Positions 1-11,304 of a stretch of 64,000 nucleotides of DNA are shown piece after piece; within the stretch, counting starts at the first letter, position 1; every line of letters begins with the position of its first letter. Source of the stretch: Pseudoips prasinana (Eukaryota > Arthropoda > Insecta > Lepidoptera > Nolidae); assembly GCA_951640165.1 (NCBI GenBank), contig OX621250.1:8990001-9054000 (forward strand). The letters are read 5' to 3'. The notes under the pieces were generated by a model, which made no database searches, was not told where the DNA came from, and saw only the letters and a list, made by a program, of their open reading frames with translations. The position numbers and the translations under genes are program-made.

Positions 1-165
1 AATTGTATAAATGTTTTAACATTCCGTGTACCTAAATATCTGTAAAAAGTAACTAGAAATAATAACTGTATTACTACAAACATGTTCTGACTAATTTACA
101 AGCGCTTTTTTAAAATCTACGTGAATAAAATCCTTTTATTTTTTTATTTTTATAATAGCGGTCTG
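1..165 (+). repeat. LINE 3'-tail-like repeat, copy 1
   Basis: About 150 bp containing ACAAACATGTTCTGACTA, AAGCGCTTTTTTAAA and a GTGAATAAA polyadenylation-like signal followed by a T/A-rich tail. Close copies lie at 23680-23835 (+), 25290-25345 (+, partial), 25780-25880 (-) and 33396-33497 (-). The shared 3' end and A-rich tail suggest the 3' end of a retroposon; no coding part is attached. Confidence 0.7.
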
Positions 166-635
166 CCACTATCCGCAGTTGCACACGATCAATGAAGTCA
201 AAGTAGTACATAAGTCCATTAATTAATCTATCTAGATGCTACCTATATAGACGATGAAATACATTAAATTATATAATATGTGTAATGTTGACAACGTCGA
301 TGTCAAATTTTATATTTTATCATGATCATGATCCACGTGTATCTGTTTCATATTTAAAATTCGAAATATCTTTAAAACCACCGCCAGCAATATAAATTTT
401 CATTGGCACAGACATTGATAAAACCGTACGTTAATTACGCCACCTATTCTTTTCATTAAAGTTGATCCACGCGTTTTTAATCCATATTTACATTCCCAGA
501 TATCTTTAAAAATACCATCCGATCAGAATAAACTCACTTGAAATTTAGTAAATAATTTGTGAAAAACGTAGAATGCCAAATAAGTTGTAATTAGATAGGT
601 TAATAAAATAAAATATATGATAACATTCTCTGTCC
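166..635. other. AT-rich stretch with no gene seen
   Basis: No exon-like open frame with plausible splice sites and no repeat shared with the rest of the window was seen here. Confidence 0.5.
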
Positions 636-805
636 AAATCGGAGGTATTCTCAAGAAAGGTCAGGTCAGAATTACCCTAAACCGGCGAGCATGTATGAAG
701 AATATAATGACAGTTAACGAGGCAAAAGAGGTGTGTAAAGATCGTGACAAATGGAAATCCGTTATCTCTGCATAGCCCTCTGGGAAACAGGTGTGAGACT
801 ATGTA
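636..805 (+). pseudogene. RTE-like LINE C-terminal relic
   Basis: One frame reads a degenerate tail ending NEAKEVCKDRDKWKSVISA, a stretch I recognise as the recurrent C-terminus of lepidopteran RTE-type LINE proteins. It is broken by stops just after the motif. The same tail occurs in inverse orientation at 60345-60490. Only the last ~50 codons are present, so this is a 5'-truncated dead copy. Confidence 0.6.
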
Positions 806-1194
806 TTTATGTATACGCTACGATTACGCTCATCAATTTTACTGTGAAAAGTTGAAAATACAGTTTTCTTTTACGAATTTTCTATACACATCTTAGAGGA
901 CAATGTCCTACTGTTCCGATTTGTGTATAAAACTATTTCTACCGGAAACCGACTTGAAAAATGAATTAGTCATTCGAGTGCATGTTTTTTGTATATCTGT
1001 TAACGGATTTTGAAACTGTTTCTCAAATGGTAATTCCTACCGCATGGTCGCATATCAAATGGTAGGTTGTATTTATTTTGAAAACAGTAATCATTCAAAA
1101 GTAAAAGTCCAATTAAAAATCCCATTTAATACATAGCAACATAAACGTTTAATAATCAAATCTCACTACTTTAAATAAAACATCTTGGTACTGC

Positions 1195-1345
1195 ACGAAA
1201 GAGGCAGTGTGGGCAGCTCCTACAAGATGTACTGACAATCTTATAAGGGTCGCGGGAAGCCGCAAGATGCGGGCAGCACAAGACCGGCCATTATGGAGAT
1301 CCTTGGGGCAGGCCTTTGTCCAGTAATGGACGTCTTTCTGAATGA
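1195..1345 (+). pseudogene. RTE-type LINE 3' relic
   Basis: Reads a degenerate MRAAQDRPLWRSLGQAFVQ frame followed by the GGACGTCTTTC tail. This is the C-terminal end of an RTE-clade reverse transcriptase protein, also present in better condition at 42858-43145 (-). Heavily truncated. Confidence 0.6.
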
Positions 1346-1564
1346 TAATCTTGATAACGAATTGATGTTGTTAGATTAATAAATAATATCGAATTGTTTT
1401 AGTTTTGGACAAGAAAATCGGAAAATACGAAACCGATATAGTGGCTTTAGTATTTTTTTTTTCACACAAATGCATCGAGAGTGATACAGTCTCATCAATA
1501 GTAATTCCTTTCCCAAGTGTCCAAACTTACCCCTTATAACAATGAATCCTTCTTTTTACATCAC

Positions 1565-1797
1565 TCTTTGTAACATAGGGAAGTTTATTTTTATTTTTAA
1601 AGACAACGCCCGCCTTAGGGTATTGTATCCCTGTGTCGCGGGGTACTTTACAAACAAATAATTGACGGACAAAAAGTACATCCAAACTCAGAACAACTAT
1701 TTATGGGTCACACAAATAGTTGTCCTGCGTGGGATTCTAACCCGGGACACGAAGCGGCGAGACGACAGTCTTAGCCGCTGCGCCACATGTGTAGTCA
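1565..1797 (-). mobile_element. SINE family A copy (tRNA-headed)
   Basis: Reverse-strand SINE. The head has a tRNA-like A box (GGCGCAGCGGCTAAGAC) and a B-box region around GGGTTAGAATCCC. It is followed by a fixed body with the palindrome-like AACTATTTGTGTGACCCATAAATAGTTG and a tail CGCGACACAGGGATACAATA...GGGCGTTGTC ending in a short A/T run. Other copies lie at 10440-10640, 25085-25285, 25410-25590, 25960-26160, 35228-35412, 54595-54785 and 60228-60640 (split). An internal Pol III promoter is expected from family knowledge; this copy looks decayed. Confidence 0.8.
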
Positions 1798-1936
1798 TTA
1801 TTACGTGTATGTTGATTAGCTGACAGACTTTGAGAAACAATGCTTTGTATGTAGGTATGCAAAATGTTTTATAAGTCATTTGTAGATTATGTTTAGACGT
1901 ATTTTGTAGACGAAAGTACTGTAAAATTATTGGAGA

Positions 1937-2175
1937 CGGTCACCGTAGCCTAGTTGGTACTGTTCCTGCCTACAAAGTTGGTGGTCCTGGGTTCGAATCC
2001 CGGTAAGTGCAAATATTTGTGTGATGAGCACGAATATTTGTTTCTGAGTCATGGATCTTTTCTATCTATATAAGTATGTATATCGTCGCCTGGCACCCAT
2101 AGTAGAAGCTTTGCTTAGTTTGGGGCTAGGATGATCTGTGTGACATTGTCCCTATATATTATTATTATTATAAAG
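1937..2175 (+). mobile_element. SINE family B copy (tRNA-headed)
   Basis: The head carries a perfect A box (TAGCCTAGTTGG) and B box (GGTTCGAATCCC). A body follows with GATGAGCACGAATATTTGTTTC and AGCTTTGCTTAGTTTGGGGC, ending in an ATT microsatellite tail. Copies occur at 42354-42612 (+) and 49200-49470 (-), with a diverged one at 16460-16680 (+). Confidence 0.85.
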
Positions 2176-2687
2176 GTTTTAAAAAATAACTATAATCATT
2201 TATGTTACAGGATTTCTATTAAATACTTTGATAATGCTTTATTAACTGGAGAGTTTCTCGATGAAGCACATGTTTACATACATTTTTTTAAGTTTCATCG
2301 AATTTTTTTTAGCTTTAAATTGTTAAACATTTTATAAGTTCTAACTTCATTTTAAACAATATTTTTTTCGTAATTTGGTGGCCAGAGTCGCCTTTCGTTC
2401 CCTGTGGCATTTTGTTTTATTTTTCACTAATTTCAATGGTTTGCATGTTCTGTGCATTGGCCACGTGTAAACTTTATATAGTTGAACGCTTCTCGCGCTT
2501 TTCAATATAACATGGTTTACTGAGAAAAGCTTTTGATGATATATGTACTATAATAATATCTATAGTATATGTAATGTATACTTATAATCAAACATAAACA
2601 TATATTGGATATAATGTATATAAACGCCACGACAGTCAAAAATTGTGTTTTGACTTTTTTTCTAGTTTCAAAATAGTAAAAAAGCGG

Positions 2688-3330
2688 CCAAGTGCGAGTC
2701 ACACTCGCATATGAAGGGATAATATAAGATAAATACTCTTTATTGCACACCAATTACTGATAAAAATATAGGAAACATTGAAAGAAAATTGTACAACAGG
2801 CGGTCTAATCGCAGTCAGCGATCTCTTCCAGACAACCTTTGGATGGATAAGAAGCAGAAATATAGAAAGACAACACGATAAGGGTAGTGCAAGATAAAAC
2901 AATTTAATTAGAAATCTAAATACTTACAAACTATATAATGGCATTTACTTAATAGTAATACTTAATAGTAGGAGTGCATGTAACATAATATTTTTATTTA
3001 TTATTATATTTGAGTTGATTGAATGAAAGGTAAATTGCGGTTTACGATTTATGACGTATAAAAAAAACTACTGACTAGATCTCGTTCAAACTAATTTTCG
3101 GTGGAAGTATGCATGGTTGGTTACATCATATATTTTTTTTTAGTTTTATCATTCCCTTATTTTAGAAGCTACAGGGGGGAGGGGGGGGGGAGCACATTTT
3201 ACCACTTTGGAAGTGTCTCTAGCGCAAACTATTCAGTTTAGAAAAAAAATACATTAGAAACCTCAATATTATTTTTAAAGACCTATCCATGGATAATCCA
3301 CATAGTAGTTCTAAGTATGGAAAACCCCCA
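2688..3330. repeat. Abundant lepidopteran interspersed repeat, copy 1
   Basis: Begins near GGCCAAGTGCGAGTC and carries a run of Gs (3175-3191) before TTTTACCACTTTGGAAGTG. The same order of blocks recurs at 31205-31670, where the far end GGGTTCCGTTTTTTGCCA is preserved. A ~200-bp unrelated piece containing AGATAAATACTCTTTATTGCAC is inserted near 2720-2915. No coding capacity is evident; I recognise it as a common lepidopteran repeat but cannot assign it to a class. Confidence 0.6.
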
Positions 3331-3675
3331 ATATTTATTGTTTTTGTCCATTGTTTCTTAATGCGATTCACAAAACAAAGGAAGGCAATCGGGTATCAGC
3401 ATTTTTGTTAATTAATATTTATAAGAATTTGATGCACTATAAAAACACAAAATGCATTAAAATGTGCACAAAACCTTGACTGAGATAAATCATAACAAAA
3501 GATGTCCCTGACCGAGACGCTGACCTACAGACCCACAAACTGTATATAGCTTTATGCAATTTATATTGATCACATGTTAGTCGTAATAATTCTCTGTATA
3601 GCGGACAATAAAGTTATGAATGAAAATAATGAATCACATGACGTTTGACTAGTGATGTATATTTTTATACATCTA

Positions 3676-3946
3676 CTAGCGGCTCGGTACGTGCTTCGCT
3701 ACGTATAAGGCATACCTAGTAATAAAAAAATATTATTAAGTTCATTTATTCAAACAAAAAAATATTTTAAATTGCTAAAAGATGTTAATTTTACACTTTT
3801 TCAAGACTTTTTTTTAATTTTCTCTACGTACAAGCCTTCCCTGAACTTCCACGAATAATTCAAGACCAAAATTAGCCAAATCGGTAAAGGCGTTGTTGGG
3901 TTATAAAATTACAACGAAAAGTGTCATTGATTTTTATATATATAGA
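3676..3946 (-). mobile_element. Non-autonomous Helitron, apparently complete
   Basis: On the - strand it starts TCTATATATATAAAAATC and ends CTAG after a GC-rich 3' end. Host bases are A before TC and T after CTAG, the A^T target typical of Helitrons, with no target duplication. About 271 bp with no coding capacity. It differs in sequence from the Helitron family at 44265-44562. Confidence 0.65.
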
Positions 3947-4002
3947 TAAGCAGTACCTTGCTGTTTTACCCGCGTTAAACTTTATAAATTATAACAATAT
4001 AA

Positions 4003-4575
4003 TAATAATATCCTGGGACATAATCTACACACGGCCATCTGATCCCAAACTAATAATAATGTCCTCCTAGCTGAATTTCGGCCACGGCGGCCAATCTCAT
4101 CAGAGATTAGCCATCTGCGCGGGACATATTATAGTGCGCAAACACAGGAGCACTTTCTATTCCATCACTCTCATGATCCGATGAGACGCCTAGCGACACG
4201 ACCGGGAAGAGGTCAAGCACAGGACCGAAGGCTTTACGTGCTCTCCGAGGCACGGGAGTATAATACCGCCAACTCCCAAACTTCGTGCTTATGCTGAGAA
4301 ATTTTTCATTTTACAGAAAAGTCCCAAAATCACTTTTGGCCTGACCCGAGATTTGATCCCAAACTAAGCAGAGCTTGTACTATGGAAACCAGATAACTGA
4401 CATATTACATATACTTCTTTTCTTTTGTAAATACATACTTATATAGATAATTACACCCAGACTCAGGACAAACAGACATGTTCATGCACACAAATATCTG
4501 TCCTGGGTGGGAATCGAACCCACGACCTCCGGCGTGAAAAGCAAGTATTTGTGAACCACGCCAACAGGCCTACTC
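4003..4575 (-). mobile_element. SINE family C copy split by another element
   Basis: A family-C SINE (head with GTCGTGGGTTCGATTCCC, body with ACATGTCTGTTTGTCC and AGCTCTGCTTAGTTTGGGAT) lies on the - strand in two blocks, about 4003-4048 and 4336-4575. A ~290-bp element with GTCCTCCTAGCTGAATTTCG and CGGCGGCC separates them and duplicates the junction GATCCCAAAC, as expected for a target-site duplication. A piece of the intruder recurs at 19540-19610. Other family-C copies lie at 8985-9225, 23125-23350, 34910-35125, 43590-43850 and 48395-48860. Confidence 0.75.
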
Positions 4576-4577
4576 GC

Positions 4578-4735
4578 TGTGCCCCACGGTTTTACCCGCG
4601 TTATACTTTATAAATTATAGCCTATGTGTTATTCGGATATATAAGCTATATTACTACAAAGTATTATCAAGCGTGAAAGAATAACAAACATACACACTGA
4701 CAAACTTTCGCCTTTATGATATTAGTGTGATGCGT
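4578..4735 (-). mobile_element. Helitron remnant
   Basis: Contains the family 3' block GCTGTGCCCCACGGTTTTACC and ends with AAACTTTCGCCTTTATGATATTAGT, the reverse complement of the usual lepidopteran Helitron 5' end. The terminal CTAG is mutated. A second fragment of the same family lies at 6810-6960, so the LINE relic between them may have landed inside or beside an older Helitron. Confidence 0.55.
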
Positions 4736-4744
4736 TATTTTTTT

Positions 4745-6800
4745 ATTTTTTGTCGGGGCAAGTCCCTCCCTCTAAACTCCCTCCTCTAAACTCCCTCTAA
4801 ACGGAAAACATGAAAACACCTTATGCAATCTCATGCGCCAAGCCCTAAAAATAGTAGAGCAATGGTGCACGGAATACCAACTATCGGTAAACCCCACAAA
4901 AACACAATTAATACTCTTCACAAAAAAAAGGAAGCTGGCAACACTTCAGTTACCAAAATTTTTCGGCACAACCCTGACCCTTTCAACTGAAACCAAATAT
5001 CTGGGCATATATTTGAACAAACAACTGAATTGGGCAAAACACACTGAATACTTGACCACCAAAGCCAGCATATCAATGTGGCAGTGTAAGCAACTGCTGG
5101 AAAAAAACTGGGGCATTAGCCCTAGGGTCACCTACTGGCTATACACCTCTGTTATCAGACCACTCGTCACATACGGCTCGCTGGTCTGCTGGCCCAGGAC
5201 CAACTTGAGCTCAAATCAAAAAGAACTAGAAAAGCTGCAGCGACTGGCATGTGTAGCAATCACTGGCAGCATGAGAACAACACCCACCGCCGCCCTACAA
5301 GCAATGCTGGGACTGCCACCCCTACATCTTACTGTGCAGGAGGATGCAACCATAGCAATCTTTAGACTCAGCATGAACGACACCCTAAACAATGACCCTA
5401 GAATAAAGCATACTCGTATTCACGAAGACGCGATCAAACGGCAATCCATGATGGCATCACCTTGTGATAAAATCTTAAAAACACACCATTTCCAGAAGCA
5501 CTACAATATACAACTCACTGAAGAAGAGTGTGACCATCCGAACCCAACGGAGATAAGAATCTACACTGATGGGTCAAAAACCGACTCCGGAACAGGAGTG
5601 GGAGTTTTCTCAAATGACCTGAACATCAAAATATCAAGGCCCCTAAGTACGTTCAACACTGTATACCAGGCTGAGTGTGTTGGCATCATCCTTGCAGCAC
5701 ATGCAATTAAGGCTAGAAAAATCACAAACACCTGCATACGCATACTATCTGATAGCGCATCAGTACTCCAATCCTTGGAAAGATACCACTTTGCCTCGGG
5801 ATTAATACTGGAATGCCATAACGCACTGGAACATGTTGCGGGACACTACAACAACACAATAACTCTACAATGGATCAAAGGACACAGCGGGTCACTGGGC
5901 AATGATGCAGCTGACGAGCTAGCCAGGAGAGGCTCAAACACAGCGGCCATTGGACCGGAACCAACTGTGCCCATACCCTTCACTCAAATACGTAGATGGT
6001 TACAATAACACACACACACAGTCCGAGATCTGGTGGTCCTCAGCATCGGGCTGTAGACAATCCAAAGAAGCAATGCCATGCCTGGATGGTAAGCTGAAGT
6101 GGCGTCTACTACGGCTCAACAGGAAAAACCTACGAGTTGTGGTGGGGACCATCACCGGACACTGCTCACTCAACAAACACTTTCACACTATTGGCATAAC
6201 TGACAGCCCTCTGTGTAGAGCGTGCATGGACGCTGACGAAACGGTCGCGCATGTGCTCCTCGAGTGCACAGGCATCGTGAAAATCCGGAGAGAAACCTTG
6301 GGCTCACCAAGAACTCTTCCGGAGGCCCTGAGAAGTTTGGGAGATCTAATATGCTTCTGGAAGGAGGTGGGCTGGATGGAGTAAAGGCCACCGTGGCTTA
6401 CGTACAATGGTCCACATCGGGACTAAGTGCGGAAACCAGACCCACTGGCATATTGGTGGGTCAAGATGATGATGATGTCCCTCCCTCTTACCCACCACTG
6501 CAACTCCTGCAAGCCAGAATCAACAGTGGCACACAATGAAATGACACTGAGCGGTGAGGCTCAGGCATGTCCCGGGGAATCGCTTTAACTGTCTTGGATC
6601 CCGCAACGAATTTAATCAGAAACAATTAAAAGGAGGAGTTATAAAATGAATTGTTCCACTTCCCTCCTGAGTAAAGCGGGAGACAGAATGATGGAAAAAG
6701 GCTATAGCCTCATAAAACGAGAGAATTGCAACTAGAGAAGCCAGCTGCAAAAGCACCGAGGATCAATTTAGGGGTCCTAAGTGAGCTGTTATATTTGATT
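4745..6800 (+). pseudogene. 5'-truncated RNase H-bearing LINE (I-group-like)
   Basis: The main frame (in frame from about 4803 to 6008) begins just downstream of the reverse transcriptase catalytic box, at GKHENTL...VNPTKTQL. It continues through the thumb region (KYLGIYLNKQLNW) into an RNase H domain with IYTDGSK, an acidic QAEC segment, LSDSASVL and WIKGHSGSLGNDAADELA. These are the usual D-E-D-D positions. A shift at a CA run near 6007-6018 moves the frame; the C-terminal part (about 5995-6384) ends with a CCHC finger, CRACMDADETVAHVLLEC. The non-coding tail runs on to about 6800. Known RNase H LINEs belong to the I, Loa and R1-related groups. It lacks its endonuclease and most of its RT, and cannot be autonomous. 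Confidence 0.8.
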
Positions 6801-6809
6801 CCAATAGTA

Positions 6810-6962
6810 GGTGTGATACGTTATTCGGATATATAGTCTATATCACTACAAAGCTTCATCAAAATCCGTTTCATAATTTTGGCGTTTAGGGGCACCAAAC
6901 ATTCATACATCCATACATCGCTACTAACAAACTTTCGCATTTATAATATTAGTAGGATTAAT
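6810..6962 (-). mobile_element. Helitron remnant
   Basis: Carries TTATTCGGATATATAGTC and ends CTTTCGCATTTATAATATTAGTAGGA, the reverse complement of the canonical lepidopteran Helitron 5' end. A further scrap of the same 5' end lies at 7640-7668. Confidence 0.55.
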
Positions 6963-7257
6963 GCAACGAATGGAAGACATTGGAAACTTTATCAACAACC
7001 AGCTGTGCTCCGCGATTTTACCTGCGTTAAACTTTATAAATGAAGAAGTAACAAATATACATTGTATTGATAATATGCTAAATTGGTCCATTACGGCCCT
7101 GAGCCGATTTGCGGAATACCAAAAAGCACAGTCCAACTCACCCTAAGGAACCATTGCAAACAGGAAGCTGTTAAACGCTGGCACAAACTTCCAGGTTTAA
7201 GGGCTACGACCGCAAAACTGCGACCGAAGTCCTCGCGCTTAATAGGAGGAACTTATG

Positions 7258-7595
7258 CATCATAACTAGGGTGTTAACGGGACATTGCCGTCTCAGGAAA
7301 CACCTGTCCACGGTGGGCATCGGAGACTGTAGAGTGTGCAGATTCTGCAATAACGCAGACGAAACACCTCTACACCTGCTCTGTCACTGTGAGCCACTGA
7401 TGCATAAACGTAACACCGTCCTGGGCCAACACTTCTTGCATCAGGACCATGTTATCGATACTCCTGCCAAAAAGATTCTGCAATGTATCTATGTTGCAGG
7501 GTTAGACAGGGAAGTTTAGTTGGAGCGCCGAGCACAATAGTTCATCACTGGACGCAGTGTCACCAGGACCTCCGGTGCCTGGAAATAGCCGCCAC
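7258..7595 (+). pseudogene. LINE C-terminal relic with CCHC finger
   Basis: The open frame 7271-7519 reads LTGHCRLRKHLSTVGIGDC and then the CCHC finger CRFCNNADETPLHLLCHC. This is the same C-terminal module as in the relic at 6120-6384 and in the one at 20755-20967, but the sequence is clearly different, so it is a separate family or old copy. Confidence 0.65.
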
Positions 7596-7963
7596 CAGAA
7601 GAATAAGAATAAGAACAAATATACACGCTCACACACTCACAAACTTTCTCATTTATAATATTAGCATTATTATAAACATTATTATAAATCACTCCGACAT
7701 TCAAACATGTAATATATGCATTTAAAAAAGAGTGTGCTTACCATATGACTGAAGATAAACTTAGATATACGTAACGTAATTGGCTATAAGAGATGAAAGC
7801 AAATGTGAGCTCACACCTCTCTCTCTTTCCCCTACAGGAATATATTATACGAAACGGACCTCTCTCTTTCTATCTCCCGATCACAGTATTCTTAACTCTC
7901 GTCACGCAACCACCAGCTTCAGAAGACTGAAGACTTTATAAAATGTTCTTTTTCTCTTTTCAG

Positions 7964-8141
7964 TGGCGGACGTAGAATGCGGTAGAGATATAGCTCGCAG
8001 TGGCCGTGTAGTCGGTGGTGTGGACAGTTTACCCGCTGAATTTCCTTGGGCAGCCAGCGTATGGAGACAGGGTGCCCATCAATGTGGAGCCACCATACTC
8101 AGTGACCGGTGGCTGCTAACTGCAGGGCATTGTGTATGCAG
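7964..8141 (+). CDS. Serine protease (S1, trypsin-like), first recognisable exon
   Basis: This exon starts after a CTTTTCAG acceptor and ends at CAG|GTAATA. It encodes ECGRDIARSGRVVGGVDSLP, with the activation cleavage site R|VVGG, then CGATILSDRWLLTAGHC with the catalytic His. Spliced with 9334-9450, 10243-10409, 11920-12071 and 14243-14458, the frame is continuous and yields a complete S1 domain: NDVALIK holds the catalytic Asp and DSGGP the Ser. The Asp six residues before Ser predicts trypsin-like cleavage after Lys/Arg. The Cys before the activation site would tether a pro-region, as in secreted insect cascade proteases. The start codon, signal peptide and pro-domain lie upstream and were not found in 1-7963. 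I do not assign a named orthologue. Confidence 0.92.
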
Positions 8142-8184
8142 GTAATAGAATAGAAGGTGAAATAATTATATACATATAATAGGA

Positions 8185-8645
8185 TGGCAAACAAGGAAGT
8201 GGGTCATCTGATGGTAAGTGACCACCGCCGCCCATGGACACTCGAAACATCAGAGGAGCCGCAAGTGCGTTGCCTTTAAGAAAGGCTTGCTTCATGAAGG
8301 TTACCATGTCATATCGGATCGGAAATACCTCCGCAATAATTGATGGTGGTAGTGCGCGGCAAAAAGTTAATTGTAAAACGGTGGTAGATGACCATTCGTC
8401 CAGACGATAAGGTTGAAATTTCCACGTTTGGCGTGAGAGGTGGTGGCGGAATGTAGTAGCAAGTACAACTCGAACAATTCCTCTGAAAACTCTTCGTGAA
8501 AAGACGTAAAAGACACATAGAGACGCCACGTCTCTTCTCAGGGCAAGAGGATCAAGGCAAATAGTGGGACCACAATCGTCAACGATCATTCGAGTTCCAC
8601 GACGTAGAATGATTTTTTGCTGAACTCTGGTTAACGCGCACTGCG
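8185..8645. repeat. LINE 3'-region repeat in protease intron 1
   Basis: Starts with GGGTCATCTGATGGTAAGTGACC and CGCCGCCCATGG, blocks shared with 44790-44885 and 55135-55195, then continues as a GC-rich non-coding stretch to TTAACGCGCACTGCGC. It looks like the untranslated end of a LINE family; no protein frame was recognised. Confidence 0.5.
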
Positions 8646-8984
8646 CATGAATTAATTAATTAATAATAGTTTCTTCTTAATAATCGGTGACTGTTAACTA
8701 CAGATCATAAATGTAATAAAGAAGACATATTATAGAGAATATTTTATATAGGTGTAAACTTTAGCCTTCATTATTCATGTAAATGAAATTAGTATATTAT
8801 AATAAGAACTGGAGTGGAGAGGAAACATATTAATGGGTTATTGCAAGACGGGGCACGATATCGTGCGGGTCGTATTCGCCTGGAGATGACTTCCTGAAGA
8901 GGTCGAAACAGTTGGCCGAAACCAACATATAATTAATGACGTTATTATCTATTTAAGTATGTATTTATAACAGAAAACTAGTAT

Positions 8985-9225
8985 ATGTCACATACACGGC
9001 CATCTGATCCAAAATCAAACAGAGCTTTTACTATGGAAACCAGGTAACTGATATATACATATATTGCTTTTCTTTTTTTAAATACATACTTAAATAGTTA
9101 ATTCCTTTCCCCCCCCCCCGACTCAGAACAAACAGACATGTTCCTGCACACAAATATGTGTCCTGGTTTGGAATCAAACTCACGACCTGCGGTGTCAATT
9201 GCCAACCATGCTAAGTGGCCCGTCA
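8985..9225 (-). mobile_element. SINE family C copy in protease intron 1
   Basis: Same body (AGAGCTTTTACTATGGAAACC, AACAGACATGTTCCTGCAC) and head as other family-C copies, on the - strand. A poly-C run at 9110-9118 interrupts the body. Decayed B box. Confidence 0.75.
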
Positions 9226-9333
9226 AAATTAAAGTTCCATCTTCTTTTATTATATTTGCTCTGATCTAATAAAGATCTAGAGGACGCTTATTACTTGATT
9301 CGTGTATATGTTTTAATGTGTATTAAATTTCAG

Positions 9334-9450
9334 TGTATTCGACGAGTTTTATAAATCAAAACAACTGTCTGTAGTCGTAGGTTACACAGATATATCAACC
9401 AAAGATGTCAATGAAGTGATAACTAAGATTCTACCACATCCAGATTACAA
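9334..9450 (+). CDS. Serine protease exon 2 (of those visible)
   Basis: After acceptor AAATTTCAG it encodes SVFDEFYKSKQLSVVVGYTD...ILPHPDYK and ends at AA|GTAAGA. This is the loop and strand region between the catalytic His and Asp of an S1 protease. The phase joins both neighbouring exons without a break. Confidence 0.9.
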
Positions 9451-10242
9451 GTAAGACCTTCTTTTGATACATTAGTAGTCAGTTTAAGGTGTTTAGCCGC
9501 GAACCATTCTTGTTTTCATTCGATTAATTTGATTTACTTCTATTACACCTTAACTATAATCCAGTAGAAATTGAACTTCCATAAAGCAATTAATCCTTAA
9601 TAAATATTGACTCATTAGCGATCCATCCGGCTCCGCAAGGATAGAACATAGAAAATATATAAGTTACTTTCCTTGGCAGATACTCGTAGAAGACAACACT
9701 AGCTCCTTACATTGTTTTTTTTTCAATATTACCCGTATTTTAATTACCTAACTTGAAATAAAAACTATAATAGTTTGAGATGTATCCTATTTATAATTCA
9801 CAAACAACACATACTACTATTTTTAACCGACTTCTTTAGAAAGAAATTCTGAAGTCAATTGAATGATTTTCTTTCTACGAGTTGTTTGTGAACTAGGTTT
9901 TGCAATTTTTTTGAAATAGTATGCTTTTAATACTGTTATATAATTGTGGGTAATTATGAGTACTATAGACACGAATATTTCTCGCAGCGTTCGCCAAATC
10001 ATAACTTTTATACGCAGATATTTTTTTTTAAATATAAGGTTCACATTAGTCATTAACTCACACTATTCAAATTCAGTTAGGGAGTTTTGAGTTTATCCAT
10101 TACAAACAAACAAAATTACAAAAACTCAAGTCTTTTCCCTTTATACTATAAGTTTAGATTTAGATGGCCTTTTTTTAATGCTTTTAGGATTACCCTCTGC
10201 TATGATAAACTTACTTATTACCAATCTAATAAAATTTCCCAG
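9451..10242. other. Protease intron without recognisable gene
   Basis: AT-rich intron. The open stretch on the - strand at 9823-10053 has no recognisable motif and is probably chance. Confidence 0.5.
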
Positions 10243-10409
10243 ATGTAATAGGAAACCCAATGACGTAGCCCTCATTAAGACAGCGAGACAACTCCAGTGG
10301 TCCCAAGAGTTGCAGCCCGCTTGCCTTCCACAATCCCCCACGCAAGACTTTAGTGGTACACTGGCTACAGTAGCAGGATGGGGATTCACGAATGAAGATA
10401 GAGAGAAAG
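10243..10409 (+). CDS. Serine protease exon with catalytic Asp
   Basis: Between acceptor TTTCCCAG and donor AAAG|GTGAGT it encodes CNRKPNDVALIKTARQL, where NDVALIK carries the catalytic Asp. It continues through LQPACLPQ and ATVAGWGFTNED, the standard S1 order. Phases match both neighbours. Confidence 0.93.
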
Positions 10410-10439
10410 GTGAGTATGATTCTGTTCACCCTGTTTTTT

Positions 10440-10640
10440 TTTCAGACATGCCCGCCTTAGATATTCTAATCCCTGTGTCGCGGGGTACTTTACAAACACA
10501 TAGACGGACATAAATTACATCCAAACTCAGAACAACTATTTATGGGTCACACAAATAGTTGTCCGGCGCAGGACTCGAACCCGCGACACTAAGCGGCGAG
10601 GCGACTGTCTTAGCCACTTCGCCACACGTGCAGTCACCTA
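10440..10640 (-). mobile_element. SINE family A copy in protease intron 3
   Basis: - strand family-A SINE with intact head (GGCGAAGTGGCTAAGACAGTC region), CCCGCGACA block, ATAAATAGTTG body and CGCGACACAGGGATTAGAATA tail. Confidence 0.8.
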
Positions 10641-10744
10641 TATACCCTATATTGAATTATAATAAGTTAAATGTCGAGCGGATTGCCTCATAACAGTAAA
10701 TTTGCTGTAAAATTTGCAGGCTGTCAACCTAAATTTTGTTGCCT

Positions 10745-11165
10745 AGATTGCCCATAAGTCAAAGTCAAAGTCAATAAATCATTTATTCCGTAAAAAAATT
10801 ACATTTATGTGGAATCGTCATATTGTTTACCCTACCGTGCAGTGCATGACGTGGCAGCTACTGCGAAACACTGCCAGAAAACTCAGTAAGAATCCTTTTT
10901 TAAAATAAAATATACTTAAGATTAATTACAATCATGTGTGTTGACTCAGAACAACTCAATCCCAAGCACTTTTATCAATTAAATAATCAGAAATTTTGTA
11001 ATATGCCCTGCTACACAATTTGGCTTTAATAATTCTTTTAAACTTATTCGTAGACGATTCTCTAACATCATTGGGAAGTTTGTTATAAAATCTTATACAT
11101 TGCCCCATAAAAGAGTTACTTATTGTGTGGAGATACATAAAAACTGAACTCTGCGTTCGGAGCTG
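10745..11165 (-). pseudogene. CR1/Jockey-type LINE C-terminal relic
   Basis: The open frame 10956-11138 reads FYNKLPNDVRESSTNKFKRI followed by KAKLCSRAYYKISDYLIDK. This is the familiar C-terminal end of CR1/Jockey-group reverse transcriptases. The rest is 3' UTR, ending in TTTATTGACTTTGAC-like repeats near 10750. Severely 5'-truncated. Confidence 0.7.
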
Positions 11166-11304
11166 ATGACAGTAAGCAAATCAACTTCTGAGGTCTGAGA
11201 TTTGAACCACTCAGTTACAAAAAGCAAGTCCACGTGATATGAAACCAACCATCACGATTTCCATTTGATTATAACACTATACAGTATTAAGTGATTATTT
11301 ACCA

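Noticed and set aside
1..7963. Upstream exons of the serine protease (start, signal peptide, pro-domain)
   Set aside because: Searched for + strand splice-bounded frames in the required phase but saw only transposon-derived coding; the 5' exons are probably outside the window.
8116..8589. 157-codon open frame on the - strand in protease intron 1
   Set aside because: Falls in a LINE 3'-region repeat shared with 44790-44885 and 55135-55195; no protein motif.
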